A stretch of 64,000 nucleotides of DNA. Origin: Mucilaginibacter sp. (GTDB lineage Bacteria > Bacteroidota > Bacteroidia > Sphingobacteriales > Sphingobacteriaceae). Of the stretch, positions 1-9,622 are shown piece by piece. Below the pieces are notes generated by a model. The model saw only the letters and a program-made list of their open reading frames with translations, did not search any database and was not told the origin of the DNA. The position numbers and the translations under genes are program-made. Position 1 is the first letter of the stretch. The number at the start of each line of letters is the position of its first letter. The DNA is taken from the NCBI RefSeq assembly GCF_028288185.1, contig NZ_JAQBOF010000019.1, forward strand, positions 140,703-204,702, given 5' to 3'.

Positions 1-137
1 ACCAATGCCATTACTTGCCCACTAATTATTTTATTGATCAATAACTTAATAATCGGTATAAAAACATTCTTTTATGGAATAATCTATTACTCCACTGTTG
101 TATTTATTAAACATTGTGTAGCAAAACCAATAAAGCG

Positions 138-908
138 CTAAGCACCTTTTTTAGTTTTTAAACTTTCCATCAATTGATCATAAAGATCAGTGCCGGTTGT
201 TTTATGCGGCTTTAATTTTTTAACGGTAGCGCGTTTTCCTTTTGATTTTGCCTTGATGATATTTAGCAATGAATCATTGTATTCATCTTTAAATTTAGAT
301 ACATCAAACTTTTCGGCATATTGGTCTATCAGTGCCAGGCCCATATCCAATTCTTTTTTGCTGATGGTCATATCCGCTGCAATGTTAAGATCATCCGTAT
401 CACGTATTTCTTGGGCAAAGCGTATGCGGGTTACTACCAATATGTTTTTAACAGGGTGTACTATACAAAGGCTTTCGGTACTGCGCAATACAAAGCGGGC
501 CAGCCCGGCTTTTTTTGATTTTACCAGGGCTTGCAATAAAAGGCCGTAAGCTTTATTGTTTTTGGTATCAGGCTCGGTATAATATGATGTTTCGTAAAAC
601 ATGGGGTTTACCTCATCAACATTTACAAAACTTTCTATAGTGATAACCTTGCTTTTTTCGGGTGCGGCATCCTCAAAGTCATGCTCATCTATTATTATAT
701 ATTCATCATCCAGCTTATAGCCTTTTACAATTTTATCGTAGGGCACTTCTTTGTTCGTATGTTCATTTACACGCTGGTAACGTATGCGCGAATGGTCGCG
801 GCTATCCAGCATATCAAAATCAAGCGAGCTGGTTTGCACCGCCGAAAACAATTTTACCGGTATACTTACCAAACCAAAACCAATTGAACCTTTCCAGATA
901 GATCTCAT
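138..908 (-). CDS. ku: Ku family DNA end-binding protein (NHEJ)
   Basis: Bacterial Ku binds double-strand DNA ends as a homodimer and recruits the ligase LigD for non-homologous end joining. The 256-residue protein opens with the family signature MRSIWKGSIGFGLVSIPVKL and keeps the Ku bridge and beta-barrel region to about residue 190. A Lys-rich tail (about 215-256) follows, as is usual for bacterial Ku and thought to bind DNA. The length is slightly short of the common 270-300 residues. No ligD is visible in the window, so the partner ligase must lie outside. The ATG at 908 fits the family N-terminus exactly. Confidence 0.95.
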   Translation of the reverse strand: MRSIWKGSIGFGLVSIPVKLFSAVQTSSLDFDMLDSRDHSRIRYQRVNEHTNKEVPYDKIVKGYKLDDEYIIIDEHDFEDAAPEKSKVITIESFVNVDEVNPMFYETSYYTEPDTKNNKAYGLLLQALVKSKKAGLARFVLRSTESLCIVHPVKNILVVTRIRFAQEIRDTDDLNIAADMTISKKELDMGLALIDQYAEKFDVSKFKDEYNDSLLNIIKAKSKGKRATVKKLKPHKTTGTDLYDQLMESLKTKKGA

Positions 909-1110
909 AGCTAATGTTTTATTAAGCTATAACTGTAAGTGAGGGAAAAGGGTTTTAAATTGTTATAGCAAAACGGTTTTAACGCGGGCTAGTTAAAGAT
1001 CAAATAATAAAGAACACCGAATATCCAATGTTGAATAAAGAAGGAATTCGGGGTTCGATATTAATTTACTTCCTAACTTGACAACATTGCTCATAACTTT
1101 ACCCTAAACA

Positions 1111-1137
1111 AAAAAGCCACCCATCGGGCAGCTTTTT
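1111..1137 (-). terminator. Rho-independent terminator
   Basis: AAAAAGCCACCC and GGGCAGCTTTTT form a stem around an ATC-type loop with A/T tails on both sides. It lies 34 bases beyond the stop of the minus-strand Gly-rich protein and should end that transcript. Confidence 0.7.
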
Positions 1138-1170
1138 ATTTGTTATTTATAGGTGCTAATTTTTTATTGC

Positions 1171-1908
1171 TTATTCAGGCACGCTTGCAATGCGGTATGC
1201 TGTGTTGCCATTACTGTCTGTTATAGCTTCATAATAAACATCATCAGGCCCTACATAATATTTCTTTTTATTTAAAGTAATTACTCGTGAGTGATCAGGC
1301 AGGTGATTTACAATATCACCAACTTGCGGAGCCTGTGCATTATCTGTACCGGCATTATCGGTATTTAATACACCATCTTTTCCGGCCACAACATATACTT
1401 TATCTCCCTTGTCATTAATTACTATTTTATAGTATATACCATTATATTCAAAATATTGCTGGTTATCTATCATGATAGATTTAGCCCTATTGGGCAATTG
1501 TGGCACAGCTGCACCAACTGGCGGAGCGGTTACTACATAGCCTTCATCATCACCATAAGGGCGATAGAATATGCCATTTGAGTAATAGTACAATGATGGC
1601 CCCATGTAAAATGGGTAATACCCATAAGGCAATGTATTTAAATAAAATCCTAATGACGGGTAGCCATAAAAACCATAAGGACTATAAGCCGAGCGATAAC
1701 CCAAATTTAGTCCTAAACCAATACCACTACGGAAACCGCCGCCAATACTTACGCTCCCGCCACCACCACCACGGCTAAAACTTCCGCCGCCGCTACCGCC
1801 ACTGCTGGCATGTGCGCCGCCACGTTGTGCATCTGCGTTTAAAACCACCATTACCGAAAGCGCCCCGGTTAACAATAACGCTGACGCATATTTATATAAC
1901 TTTTTCAT
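1171..1908 (-). CDS. Gly/Ser-rich secreted protein with two Tyr-rich repeats (DUF6515-like)
   Basis: Function unknown. A signal peptide (about residues 1-27, ending ADAQ) precedes a Gly/Ser-rich stretch (30-60) and a Tyr/Pro/Gly-rich middle (70-120). The C-terminal half holds two related units of about 40 residues. Both have the pattern xYY...GxxYYxx...DxxGxxxYxxA (near 150-180 and 205-243). This architecture is common in Sphingobacteriaceae exported proteins, and I liken it to DUF6515 from memory of the pattern. It is probably exported to the periplasm or cell surface. It stands alone with its own terminator. Confidence 0.7.
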   Translation of the reverse strand: MKKLYKYASALLLTGALSVMVVLNADAQRGGAHASSGGSGGGSFSRGGGGGSVSIGGGFRSGIGLGLNLGYRSAYSPYGFYGYPSLGFYLNTLPYGYYPFYMGPSLYYYSNGIFYRPYGDDEGYVVTAPPVGAAVPQLPNRAKSIMIDNQQYFEYNGIYYKIVINDKGDKVYVVAGKDGVLNTDNAGTDNAQAPQVGDIVNHLPDHSRVITLNKKKYYVGPDDVYYEAITDSNGNTAYRIASVPE

Positions 1909-2040
1909 ATCACTTAAAGAATCATAAACACAATTTAGAGCTATATAGTATCTGTTTGTTAAACTTTAACATTTATCTTTGGTTTGTTAGACAAATTTAG
2001 GTTGAAAGGGTTTAATTGAAGGTAAGAAATATTTTATAAA

Positions 2041-2131
2041 AAAAGCAGCCCCTAAATCCGATAGCTATTGGATCTCTCCTGGCAGAGGAGACTTTTTTAA
2101 AGCCCTACCTACCGGGGAGGTTGGGTGGGGC
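2041..2131. repeat. Degenerate intergenic repeat remnants
   Basis: The gap 1909-2131 holds no gene. Its right part has GC-rich repeat-like words (AGCCCCTAAATCC, GGGGAGGTTGGGTGGGGCTT) of the kind scattered at gene ends in Bacteroidota genomes. GGAGAGATCC... and TCTCCTGGCAGAGGAGA form short imperfect palindromes. They lie directly after the stop of the histidine kinase and may help end its transcript. Confidence 0.4.
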
Positions 2132-3463
2132 TTATTCAATCACTTCCGCCGGAAAGATCAGCCTGAAATTACTGCCCAGGTCCTTAACCGAATCAACCTC
2201 AATTTTAATATGATGGAATGTTGCTATCGATTTTACAATAGGCAGGCCAAGGCCAAAACTATCCTGCTGCATTGATTGCCTGAATTTTTTAAAGCGATTA
2301 AATATAAAAGGCATATCCTCTGTACTTATCCCAATGCCGCTATCGGTTATATTAACTATTAAATTACCGTTTTCATGCTCGGTGGTAATTACAATCTCGC
2401 CATCAACCTTGTTATATTTTATGGCGTTGTTAACCAGATTAAAAAACAGGTTAAATATTAAAAACTTGTTAACGTTTACCAACACCACATCCTGCGGGAT
2501 CAGGATATCAAACGTAAGGTTCTTATCGGCTAAACGAACAGATATTTCATCATTAACCTCCTGTAACAACTCACTTATAGAAATTTTATCTTCTTTTAAA
2601 AACTGCTCGTTTTCTATTTGCGATATCAGCAACAACGTTTTAGTAATACTTTTTAGACGATTTAATATTTTCTGCATTTCCAGCAAACGCACTTTTAGCT
2701 CATCCACAATATCCTCGCGCTCGAACATGTTTTCGATCTTTGATTGCAGGATAGATATTGGTGTCATTAACTCGTGCGATGCGTTTGATATAAACTCGCG
2801 CTCTTTTTGGAACGCCGCCTCAATCGTCTCTATCATTTGGTGGATACTGATATCCAGATACTGAAAATCAGATGTGCTGGTTTTAACCTCTTTGTACGAC
2901 CCGAATTTTGGGAACTTCTGCCCTATCAGCTTGGTTTTAATGATAAGGCCTAGCGGCCTTAATACCCGGTTGGTATAAAATAAATCGGCCAGGATGGTTA
3001 ATAATATCATTATTACCAATACACCAAAGGCAATGTTTTGCAGCGGGGTACTGGTTTCATCAAGTGTGGCTATACTTTTGCCAATCTCTAATAAATACTG
3101 TTTGTTGTTAAGTTTAAAGGTGTGGCTAAGTATGCGATATTCTATCGTATCGCGCTCAACCAGGCGTCTTTCGTTTTTAATGTTATCTGCAAAATGCCCG
3201 GGGACGGTATCATTCTCTATAGTAAGATACTCTTCTTTAAGCGGCAGGTAATAACTGCCATAAGTTTCACCATCGGGTATATAGTTTTTTATACCCCTGG
3301 TCTTTACTATCTGCAGGAATTTATTTTTTTGCTTGATTAAGTTATTATCAACATAACTACGGCTTATATTTTTTATTAAAACCGGCACCAACAATACAAA
3401 CAGTACTACTATTACCAGTTTTGATATGGCATTAAACAGCGTAAGTTTTGTTTTTAGTTTCAA
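2132..3463 (-). CDS. Membrane sensor histidine kinase (OmpR-partner type)
   Basis: This kinase autophosphorylates on histidine and passes phosphate to the response regulator encoded just upstream. Transmembrane helices lie at about 14-33 and 143-163 with a periplasmic sensor loop of roughly 110 residues between them. The HisKA H-box FISNASHELMTPISIL is at about 225, followed by the ATPase N-box NLVNNAIKYNK, G1 DSGIGIS, F-box IFNRFKKF and G2 FGLGLPIVKS. All catalytic motifs are intact. Only 2 bases separate its start from the regulator stop, so the two are translated from one transcript. The ligand is unknown. Confidence 0.92.
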   Translation of the reverse strand: MKLKTKLTLFNAISKLVIVVLFVLLVPVLIKNISRSYVDNNLIKQKNKFLQIVKTRGIKNYIPDGETYGSYYLPLKEEYLTIENDTVPGHFADNIKNERRLVERDTIEYRILSHTFKLNNKQYLLEIGKSIATLDETSTPLQNIAFGVLVIMILLTILADLFYTNRVLRPLGLIIKTKLIGQKFPKFGSYKEVKTSTSDFQYLDISIHQMIETIEAAFQKEREFISNASHELMTPISILQSKIENMFEREDIVDELKVRLLEMQKILNRLKSITKTLLLISQIENEQFLKEDKISISELLQEVNDEISVRLADKNLTFDILIPQDVVLVNVNKFLIFNLFFNLVNNAIKYNKVDGEIVITTEHENGNLIVNITDSGIGISTEDMPFIFNRFKKFRQSMQQDSFGLGLPIVKSIATFHHIKIEVDSVKDLGSNFRLIFPAEVIE

Positions 3464-3465
3464 TG

Positions 3466-4149
3466 TTAAGTATTCATTTTAACTTTATAACCCAGGCCAC
3501 GTACTGTTTCCAACCAATCGGGCGGTGCATAAACATTTAACTTTTTGCGGATGTTTTTAACATGCGCGTCAATATAGTTTGAATCGTAATCGTCATTAAT
3601 AACGCTGCCCCAAATATGCTCGCTTAGCTGCGTACGCGTTAGCGTCCGGTTTTTATGCAGGATGAGGTAAGCTATCAGGTCGAACTCTTTTTTGGTAATA
3701 CTGCTTACGGCAGTATCGCCGCAGGTAATTACCCTGTCGGTAAGGTTTATTAAAAAATCGCCCAACTCAACAATACTTTGTTTCAACCCAAATTTACGGC
3801 GCATAATAGCCTGCATGCGGCTTTGCAGCTCTAATAACGAAAACGGTTTGGGCAGATAATCATCGGCACCCAGATCAAGACCACGCACACGATCATAAAC
3901 TTCGGCACGGGCGGTTAAAATTATACAGGCTGCGTCGGGATTGTTTTTTTTGGCTTCTTTAAGCAGGTCAAGGCCATCATAATCTGGCAGGCCCAGGTCT
4001 ATCAAAATAAAATCGTACAGGCTGGTGCCAATTTTCTCAGACGCTGATCGGCCGTTATAGCAAACATCAGTAACGTAGTTATGATTGGTCAGAAATATTT
4101 CCAGTTCATGCGCCAATGCTTCCTCATCTTCAATAATTAAAACATTCAT
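3466..4149 (-). CDS. OmpR/PhoB-family response regulator
   Basis: DNA-binding response regulator of 227 residues. The receiver domain (1-115) has the acidic pocket IIEDEE, the phospho-acceptor aspartate in LIDLGLPDYDG (about 52) and the conserved lysine in LPKPF (about 102). The C-terminal winged helix (about 130-225) ends with the typical VRGLGYKV. It sits between an upstream barrel-like gene (8-base gap) and its cognate kinase (2-base gap), so the four genes from 5386 to 2132 probably form one operon. Confidence 0.94.
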   Translation of the reverse strand: MNVLIIEDEEALAHELEIFLTNHNYVTDVCYNGRSASEKIGTSLYDFILIDLGLPDYDGLDLLKEAKKNNPDAACIILTARAEVYDRVRGLDLGADDYLPKPFSLLELQSRMQAIMRRKFGLKQSIVELGDFLINLTDRVITCGDTAVSSITKKEFDLIAYLILHKNRTLTRTQLSEHIWGSVINDDYDSNYIDAHVKNIRKKLNVYAPPDWLETVRGLGYKVKMNT

Positions 4150-4157
4150 ACCTGTTA

Positions 4158-5021
4158 TTAATAAAAAACGTAGAAAAATGATGCATTTAAAAAAGACTCG
4201 TGCTTATTCTGCAAAGCGCCCTCTACATTAACCGGTATAGAGTATTTATAAGAAAACTCGAACGTATAATGCGGACGGTTATAAGCTATAGGTAACTTAA
4301 AGCTGTAGTTAAGTACATTAAGGCGCCCGTTATTAAAATCGTCATCAACACGCGGGCTGGCATTTAACTGCTTTTCGTGCTCTATGGAGTAACGCTGAAC
4401 AAAGTTTTGTGTACCCACAATAAAGCTTATGGCCGGGTTAAACGACAAGTAGTCTTTATCATCAAAAATATTGCCTTTAGTTTCAAAATATTTAGATTGG
4501 GTAACAGTCATAAAGAAATCGCTTGATTTACCAAAGAGATAATCTAACAGAACAGTTGATTTGAAGGGTTTCCAATCGTAGGAATTTTTCCAATTAATAT
4601 CATTTGACGTGGCCGACTCTATGATCAACTCTTCTTTATTGAAGATAAATCTATTATAGGATATAGCACCTGCAAACCTTTTGGTTGGATGATAGGAATA
4701 ACCGCCACCCAGGTCAACTTCATCAACAGAAGTGCGATAACCTATCAGCCTTAATGCCGAGCCATAAATAAAAAAACCACCTTTGGTGTTATACACTACA
4801 TCGGTTGTGAAAAACGGGTAAGTAATAGGGCCCACACGGCCAAAAAACATAGCATCGCTACCATAATTAAAACCAACCGAAAGTGATTGTTTCCTGATAA
4901 TGGTATCGGTATCTTTTGCAGTGTAGTATATGCTGTTATAGGCAAAGCTATGCCTTAATACCGCTGCTTTGGTAGCGGTGGTACAGGTTATAATTAAAAG
5001 CAGTATACGCAGGTATTTCAT
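4158..5021 (-). CDS. Putative outer-membrane beta-barrel protein, unknown function
   Basis: I do not recognise the family. The protein has 287 residues with a signal peptide (1-19) and then many alternating amphipathic strands rich in Tyr/Phe. It ends in an aromatic residue (NASFFYVFY), a hallmark of outer-membrane barrels inserted by the Bam complex. Tight linkage upstream of a two-component pair suggests it is part of what that system senses or controls. That role is inferred from position only. Confidence 0.55.
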   Translation of the reverse strand: MKYLRILLLIITCTTATKAAVLRHSFAYNSIYYTAKDTDTIIRKQSLSVGFNYGSDAMFFGRVGPITYPFFTTDVVYNTKGGFFIYGSALRLIGYRTSVDEVDLGGGYSYHPTKRFAGAISYNRFIFNKEELIIESATSNDINWKNSYDWKPFKSTVLLDYLFGKSSDFFMTVTQSKYFETKGNIFDDKDYLSFNPAISFIVGTQNFVQRYSIEHEKQLNASPRVDDDFNNGRLNVLNYSFKLPIAYNRPHYTFEFSYKYSIPVNVEGALQNKHESFLNASFFYVFY

Positions 5022-5044
5022 TTAGTATCAGCTATTAGTTTAGG

Positions 5045-5386
5045 TTAATTGCCATTTCGTCTCGGTATTTCCGGCGGTCTGTCCAAACCTTCAGGGCGTC
5101 GCTGCCTTTTAGGTTTAGGTTTAACTTTAGAGTCCTGCACATTATCGGCGTCACCTATTTTTTCGGGCTTTGCTTGTCGTTTTGCTTTTGATATTTCCTT
5201 TATTTTTTTCGGATCATCGTCTGGCTGATGTTGTTTTTTGGTTGTATCTTTTTGCAATTGAGCATTCAAAATAAACCGCATAGCGTTGCCCTTAACAAAG
5301 CCATCATTGCCGGTTTTTATTTTAGCGGATGATAAGCCTGTTGCAAATATCAACAACATTACAATATATGCAAGCCGCTTTATCAT
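5045..5386 (-). CDS. Small secreted Lys/Arg/Pro-rich protein
   Basis: A 113-residue protein of unknown function. It has an N-terminal hydrophobic signal (1-20) and then a low-complexity basic tail full of Lys, Arg, Pro and Asp (about 50-113, ending RRPEGLDRPPEIPRRNGN). It is first in the probable operon with the barrel protein and two-component pair, 23 bases upstream of the barrel gene. The strongly basic exported tail could bind anionic envelope polymers such as LPS, but this is speculation. Confidence 0.55.
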   Translation of the reverse strand: MIKRLAYIVMLLIFATGLSSAKIKTGNDGFVKGNAMRFILNAQLQKDTTKKQHQPDDDPKKIKEISKAKRQAKPEKIGDADNVQDSKVKPKPKRQRRPEGLDRPPEIPRRNGN

Positions 5387-5585
5387 TGAAGAAAAGAATT
5401 TTGTAAAATTTTTTCCAAAAAATCAGTTAATTAGTTAATTAAAGGTTACAGTGAGGCCACAGTTCTAATTTATAGTAATGGATTTAAACTTTATAATTTT
5501 TAAGTGGATTTTTTGAAGCACAATCAACAATATCCCGTTACCGGCATAAAAATGATTCATTACATTAGTTACAGCTTACCTGTAA

Positions 5586-6533
5586 TTATGCAATAGTAAT
5601 ACCTTTTGATGGATATACACGGTGGTGGTCATCAATAATTACACAACCTATCTGGTTTAATTGATTTATCAGGTAAATACCGGCATTAACACCAATGGTC
5701 ATTACAGGAGTAGCCATGGCATCGGCAAACTCGGCAGTTGGGCTAATTATGCTTACGCTTTTAATTTCGCTTACGGTAAAGCCATTTTTAGGTTTACTGG
5801 TGCTTAGTTTTTTATCTGTTATGGTAGCATACTTTTCAACGTTTACAGATGTAGCTACAGCCATATTGGCTATATCCATATCAGCAAATGGTTGAGCCTG
5901 CTGGCGCGGATCAGCAGTGGCAACGGTCCACGGTTCCATATCTGGCTGTAAACCCCAGGTAAGCAGGTCGCCGCCGGCGTTAATAACACCATTGCTTACT
6001 CCCTCTAACTGTAATATATATTTTGCTCTATCCGCAGCATAGCCTTTACTGTTGGCGCCAAAGCCAATACGCATACCTTTTTCTTTTAAAAATACGGTGG
6101 TAGCTGTAGCATCCAATACTACATCTTTATAGTTTACAGTAGTATAGGTTGCAACTGCTGTATCATTATGGTCGTCAGCTTTATCGGCAGAGTAATAGGT
6201 AATATCAAACGCGCCATAGGTAAGTTCTGATATTTGCAGGGAACGGTCTATCAGTTTATAAATCTCGGCACTAACTTTTACCGGTTTTTTACCCGCGCTA
6301 CGGTTAATGGTATTTACTTCGCTATCCTCGCTAAAAGTACTAAGTAATTTCTCAACCCTGTTAATTTCGGTAATGGCGCTGGTAATACGCTCGCCGGCCC
6401 AAACAGGATCATTTCCTACCACACTAATTTCAAACTTATTTCCCATCAGGCGCACTTCGCGTCTGTATATGGTTAAGTTATTTGCTAATACCTTTTTTAG
6501 AGCCAGCATAATCCAGTCTTTTATATCCGACAA
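5586..6533 (-). CDS. ApbE-like FAD:protein FMN transferase, divergent
   Basis: ApbE proteins move FMN from FAD to a Thr/Ser of target flavoproteins. The 315 residues keep the family core: LLSTFSEDSEVNTIN (about 53-67), GANSKGYAADRAK, NAGGDLLTWG (about 185) and the Mg-binding-type ISPTAEFADAMATPVMTIG near 270. Two things are odd. The N-terminus has no signal peptide or lipobox although most ApbE act in the periplasm. The usual SHxIDPxTG segment reads STSKPKNG, losing the His, Asp and Thr. It may act in the cytoplasm or have altered activity. It lies between the barrel operon and the sulfatase gene. Confidence 0.8.
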   Translation of the reverse strand: MSDIKDWIMLALKKVLANNLTIYRREVRLMGNKFEISVVGNDPVWAGERITSAITEINRVEKLLSTFSEDSEVNTINRSAGKKPVKVSAEIYKLIDRSLQISELTYGAFDITYYSADKADDHNDTAVATYTTVNYKDVVLDATATTVFLKEKGMRIGFGANSKGYAADRAKYILQLEGVSNGVINAGGDLLTWGLQPDMEPWTVATADPRQQAQPFADMDIANMAVATSVNVEKYATITDKKLSTSKPKNGFTVSEIKSVSIISPTAEFADAMATPVMTIGVNAGIYLINQLNQIGCVIIDDHHRVYPSKGITIA

Positions 6534-6619
6534 CTAAATTAGTGTCGCTTTATGAAAACAAGATGAAAAGCCGATTATTATAAGTGCAAAAACCCTATTA
6601 TAATTATGCTTAAATTAAG

Positions 6620-8275
6620 TTATTTACAAATTGAATAAGGGTAGAGAACCTGCCCTTCGCCCATTAATAGCTGTACATTATCTTTATAATTGGCAGAACT
6701 AACATCTTTTGCAGGGTTTTGCTTAGGATAAGTGATACCCGCAAGGCTGGTTAAAGTATAGATAAGGTTTTCTGAAGACAGTTTTGAATTTTTATGCGCT
6801 AACAGGTTTGCTACTTTAGCCGGATACTTTTGTTGAAGTTGGCCAGAGTACCACACAAAAAAAGGCACATGGGTAACATGTTTTGAAGGTGGTGCCCCTG
6901 TCATGTGATAGGTAGCATTACTTTTTCCATCTAAAAGATCCTCACCGTGATCGGCGATGTAAGCAACTGCCGAAAATTCATTCAATTTGTTTGCCATACT
7001 AATAGCACTATCTATTACCGCGTCGGTATATACAATGGTATTATCGTAAGTATTTACCAGTATATTTTTGAATTTTCTATCGTTAACATCTTCGGGCTGG
7101 GTTTTATAGCTTGGTTTAAAAACATCAAAGCTATCCGGGTACCGCTCTGTATAATCAAAATGGCTACCCATTGTATGGATGATAATAAATTTCCTATCCC
7201 CTGGTTGTTTTAATATTTTACTTAAAGTGTCCAATAAAGTCATGTCTCTACCAAGATCCTTCTCAGGCAGTACACTGTATTTATTTTGCGCTTCATTGGC
7301 ATGTACTGATATATTGCCCTCGTCGCCGGGCTGATTGGAAATCCAATACGTATTGAAACCCACTTCGTTAAAAGGAGCAAATATTCCCTTTCGTTTTACA
7401 TGTTCATCAAAATTTTGAGCCCCTACGCCGCTTAAAATTAACGGTACTGAATGTTCTGTTATAAAAGCACCGGTAGCAACGTTGCTAAATGATATCAAAT
7501 TTGCTCTTTTATCCAAATGTGGCGAGGTGTTCCTTGAATAGCCATTAATACCCCAGTTATCATACCTGCAGCTTTCGCCAATAATTAATAACACCACTTG
7601 CTTTTGATGAAGTGAAGTATCCAGCAACGCGTTAAATTTAAAAGCATCACGCTCTTTTTGTGTGCTTTTAATTAATTGTTTTTCAACCAAAAATCGGTTT
7701 ATACCTTTGCCAATGCTGGTAGGAAAGGTGTTGTTTATGGTAGTCCTAGCAACATCGTAGTAAGTGTTTGTTTCAAATTTAATGTCCAGGAACGGTAGCA
7801 ATAGTATTAACACTAAACTTATACCAGCTATATAATAAGCCACCTTTGAAGGCACAACCCTTACGCATTTATACACCAAAAAAACTATTAAGCTTATATA
7901 TATTGCATAAATAGTTAGCAACGGAATCCAATAACGCTTAAATAATTCTGTTGCCTCATTTTTATTTGTATTTAAAAAAAGCAGTGTAAGATCAGACGAA
8001 GCGCTGGTACTAAATGTTAGCGTATACAATAAATTTAAAGGTATAATTAAGAATAGTGGTGATAGTATTGCCAGGTATATTATTATATTTCTTCTGAATA
8101 TAATAACCGGAAATAAAAAAATGCTCAGAAAATAAAAAAACATCACCAGGGCCTGGAAATAACGTCCTAATAATGCTTGATGAATGAGTTCTGAGAGTGG
8201 GATTAATGCAATTAATAATACAAAAGCTATCGGAAAAAGAAGTCGTTCCTTGTCAGATGTATTTAACTTACTCAT
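6620..8275 (-). CDS. Phosphoethanolamine transferase-type sulfatase family membrane enzyme
   Basis: EptA/MCR-type enzyme, inner membrane, expected to transfer phosphoethanolamine to lipid A or another envelope glycan. Five transmembrane helices fill residues 1-180. The periplasmic alkaline-phosphatase-fold domain follows with GESCRYDNWGINGYSRNT (metal Glu), ITEHSVP, where the Thr aligns with the nucleophile of EptA/MCR by my reading, HTMGSHFDYTERYP, and ADHGED. The disulfide Cys that bracket the nucleophile in EptA are absent. It follows ApbE and a two-component operon on the same strand, recalling PmrAB-controlled eptA. Confidence 0.85.
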   Translation of the reverse strand: MSKLNTSDKERLLFPIAFVLLIALIPLSELIHQALLGRYFQALVMFFYFLSIFLFPVIIFRRNIIIYLAILSPLFLIIPLNLLYTLTFSTSASSDLTLLFLNTNKNEATELFKRYWIPLLTIYAIYISLIVFLVYKCVRVVPSKVAYYIAGISLVLILLLPFLDIKFETNTYYDVARTTINNTFPTSIGKGINRFLVEKQLIKSTQKERDAFKFNALLDTSLHQKQVVLLIIGESCRYDNWGINGYSRNTSPHLDKRANLISFSNVATGAFITEHSVPLILSGVGAQNFDEHVKRKGIFAPFNEVGFNTYWISNQPGDEGNISVHANEAQNKYSVLPEKDLGRDMTLLDTLSKILKQPGDRKFIIIHTMGSHFDYTERYPDSFDVFKPSYKTQPEDVNDRKFKNILVNTYDNTIVYTDAVIDSAISMANKLNEFSAVAYIADHGEDLLDGKSNATYHMTGAPPSKHVTHVPFFVWYSGQLQQKYPAKVANLLAHKNSKLSSENLIYTLTSLAGITYPKQNPAKDVSSANYKDNVQLLMGEGQVLYPYSICK

Positions 8276-8406
8276 AGCTGTGATCTGGTTTTAATTAATA
8301 CATATCACACCTTTAGGGGAAGGAAATGAAGGTATGCCTATCACAAATATAATATTACAATACCATAAGTTAAGAATAAGTTAAAATTATTACATACTTA
8401 CTGTAA

Positions 8407-9480
8407 TTAAGCCACCGTTCCTTCTTTTAATTTCTCGGCGTTCTCTGCAAACTGCAGGGCCTCCATAATTTCCTGTATGCCGCCGTTCATAACTTCTGAT
8501 AAATTATAAATGGTTAAACCTATGCGGTGTTCGGTTAAACGGCCTTGCGGATAGTTATAGGTACGTACCTTAGCAGACCTATCGCCGGTGGCAACCATGG
8601 TTTTACGTTTTTTAGATGCTTCTTCCAGGTGCTTTTGCAGCTCCAGCTCGTATACTCTTGAGCGTAATACAGCTAAGGCTTTGTCGTAATTTTTTAGTTG
8701 TGATTTTTGATCCTGGCATTGTGCAACCAAACCGGTAGGTAAGTGTGTTAACCTTACTGCCGAATAGGTTGTGTTTACAGACTGCCCACCCGGACCTGAC
8801 GAACAGAACAGATCTTTACGGATATCGCTTACATTCAATACAATATCAAACTCATCAACCTCGGGCAATACCACTACCGATGCTGCCGAGGTATGTACGC
8901 GGCCCTGTGTTTCAGTATCAGGCACACGCTGCACACGATGCACGCCCGATTCATATTTCAATGTTCCGTAAGCATCCTCCGCGTTTACGTTAAATACAAT
9001 TTCTTTATAGCCGCCTGCTGTGCCTTCGGTATAATCAACCAGTTCGGTTTTCCAGCCACGTTTTTCACAATACCGCATGTACATGCGGTAAAGGTCGCCG
9101 GCAAAAATAGATGCTTCGTCACCACCTGTGCCACCACGTATCTCAACAATAGCATTCTTAGAATCTTCCGGATCTTTAGGGATCAGCATTAAGCGTATCT
9201 GCTCTTCTTTTTCTTCCTGTTGTACCAGCAATTCGTCCAGCTCAGATTTCGCCATTTCGCGAAACTCTTCGTCTTTCTCGGTAGATAATATTTCTTTATT
9301 GGTATCTATATTGCTCATAATGTTGCGGTATATATTATACTCGTGAACAATCTTAGCAAGGTCTTTATATTCTTTATTCAACTGGGCAAAGCGCTTCATA
9401 TCAGCCATTGCGTCCGGGCTGCTTAGCTCGGCTTCTACTGCTTTCCAGCGTTGATAAATTAATTCTAATTTTTCTAACAT
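8407..9480 (-). CDS. prfA: Peptide chain release factor 1
   Basis: RF1 reads UAA and UAG stop codons and triggers release of the finished protein in the ribosome. The 357 residues match the normal length. The class-I GGQ motif is in [20 protein letters not shown] (about 230) and the codon-recognition tripeptide is PDT ([17 protein letters not shown]), the PxT form of RF1 rather than SPF of RF2. It has its own promoter box 51 bases upstream of the start. Confidence 0.97.
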   Translation of the reverse strand: MLEKLELIYQRWKAVEAELSSPDAMADMKRFAQLNKEYKDLAKIVHEYNIYRNIMSNIDTNKEILSTEKDEEFREMAKSELDELLVQQEEKEEQIRLMLIPKDPEDSKNAIVEIRGGTGGDEASIFAGDLYRMYMRYCEKRGWKTELVDYTEGTAGGYKEIVFNVNAEDAYGTLKYESGVHRVQRVPDTETQGRVHTSAASVVVLPEVDEFDIVLNVSDIRKDLFCSSGPGGQSVNTTYSAVRLTHLPTGLVAQCQDQKSQLKNYDKALAVLRSRVYELELQKHLEEASKKRKTMVATGDRSAKVRTYNYPQGRLTEHRIGLTIYNLSEVMNGGIQEIMEALQFAENAEKLKEGTVA

Positions 9481-9531
9481 ATTCTATTTATTCAATCGGG
9501 CCAGGTAATCGGTCCGGCTTTAAAAAGCCCA

Positions 9532-9539
9532 CAAAAATA
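9532..9539 (-). promoter_or_regulatory. prfA -7 promoter box
   Basis: On the minus strand this reads TATTTTTG, a perfect TAnnTTTG box of the Bacteroidota housekeeping sigma factor. It is 51 bases before the prfA ATG. Confidence 0.5.
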
Positions 9540-9550
9540 CAGTTTTTTAA

Positions 9551-9621
9551 GCTGAAAGTCTAAAGCAAAAAGCGTAAAGCTAAAAGGTTAAGTTATAATG
9601 ACAAAGCTTTCTGCTTTCAGC
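9551..9621 (-). terminator. Inverted repeat downstream of lpxH
   Basis: GCTGAAAGTCTAAAGC (9551-9566) is an imperfect reverse complement of 9606-9621 (GCTTTCTGCTTTCAGC). The pair lies directly after the lpxH stop and would fold on the minus-strand transcript, probably ending it before prfA. Confidence 0.5.
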
Positions 9622-9622
9622 A

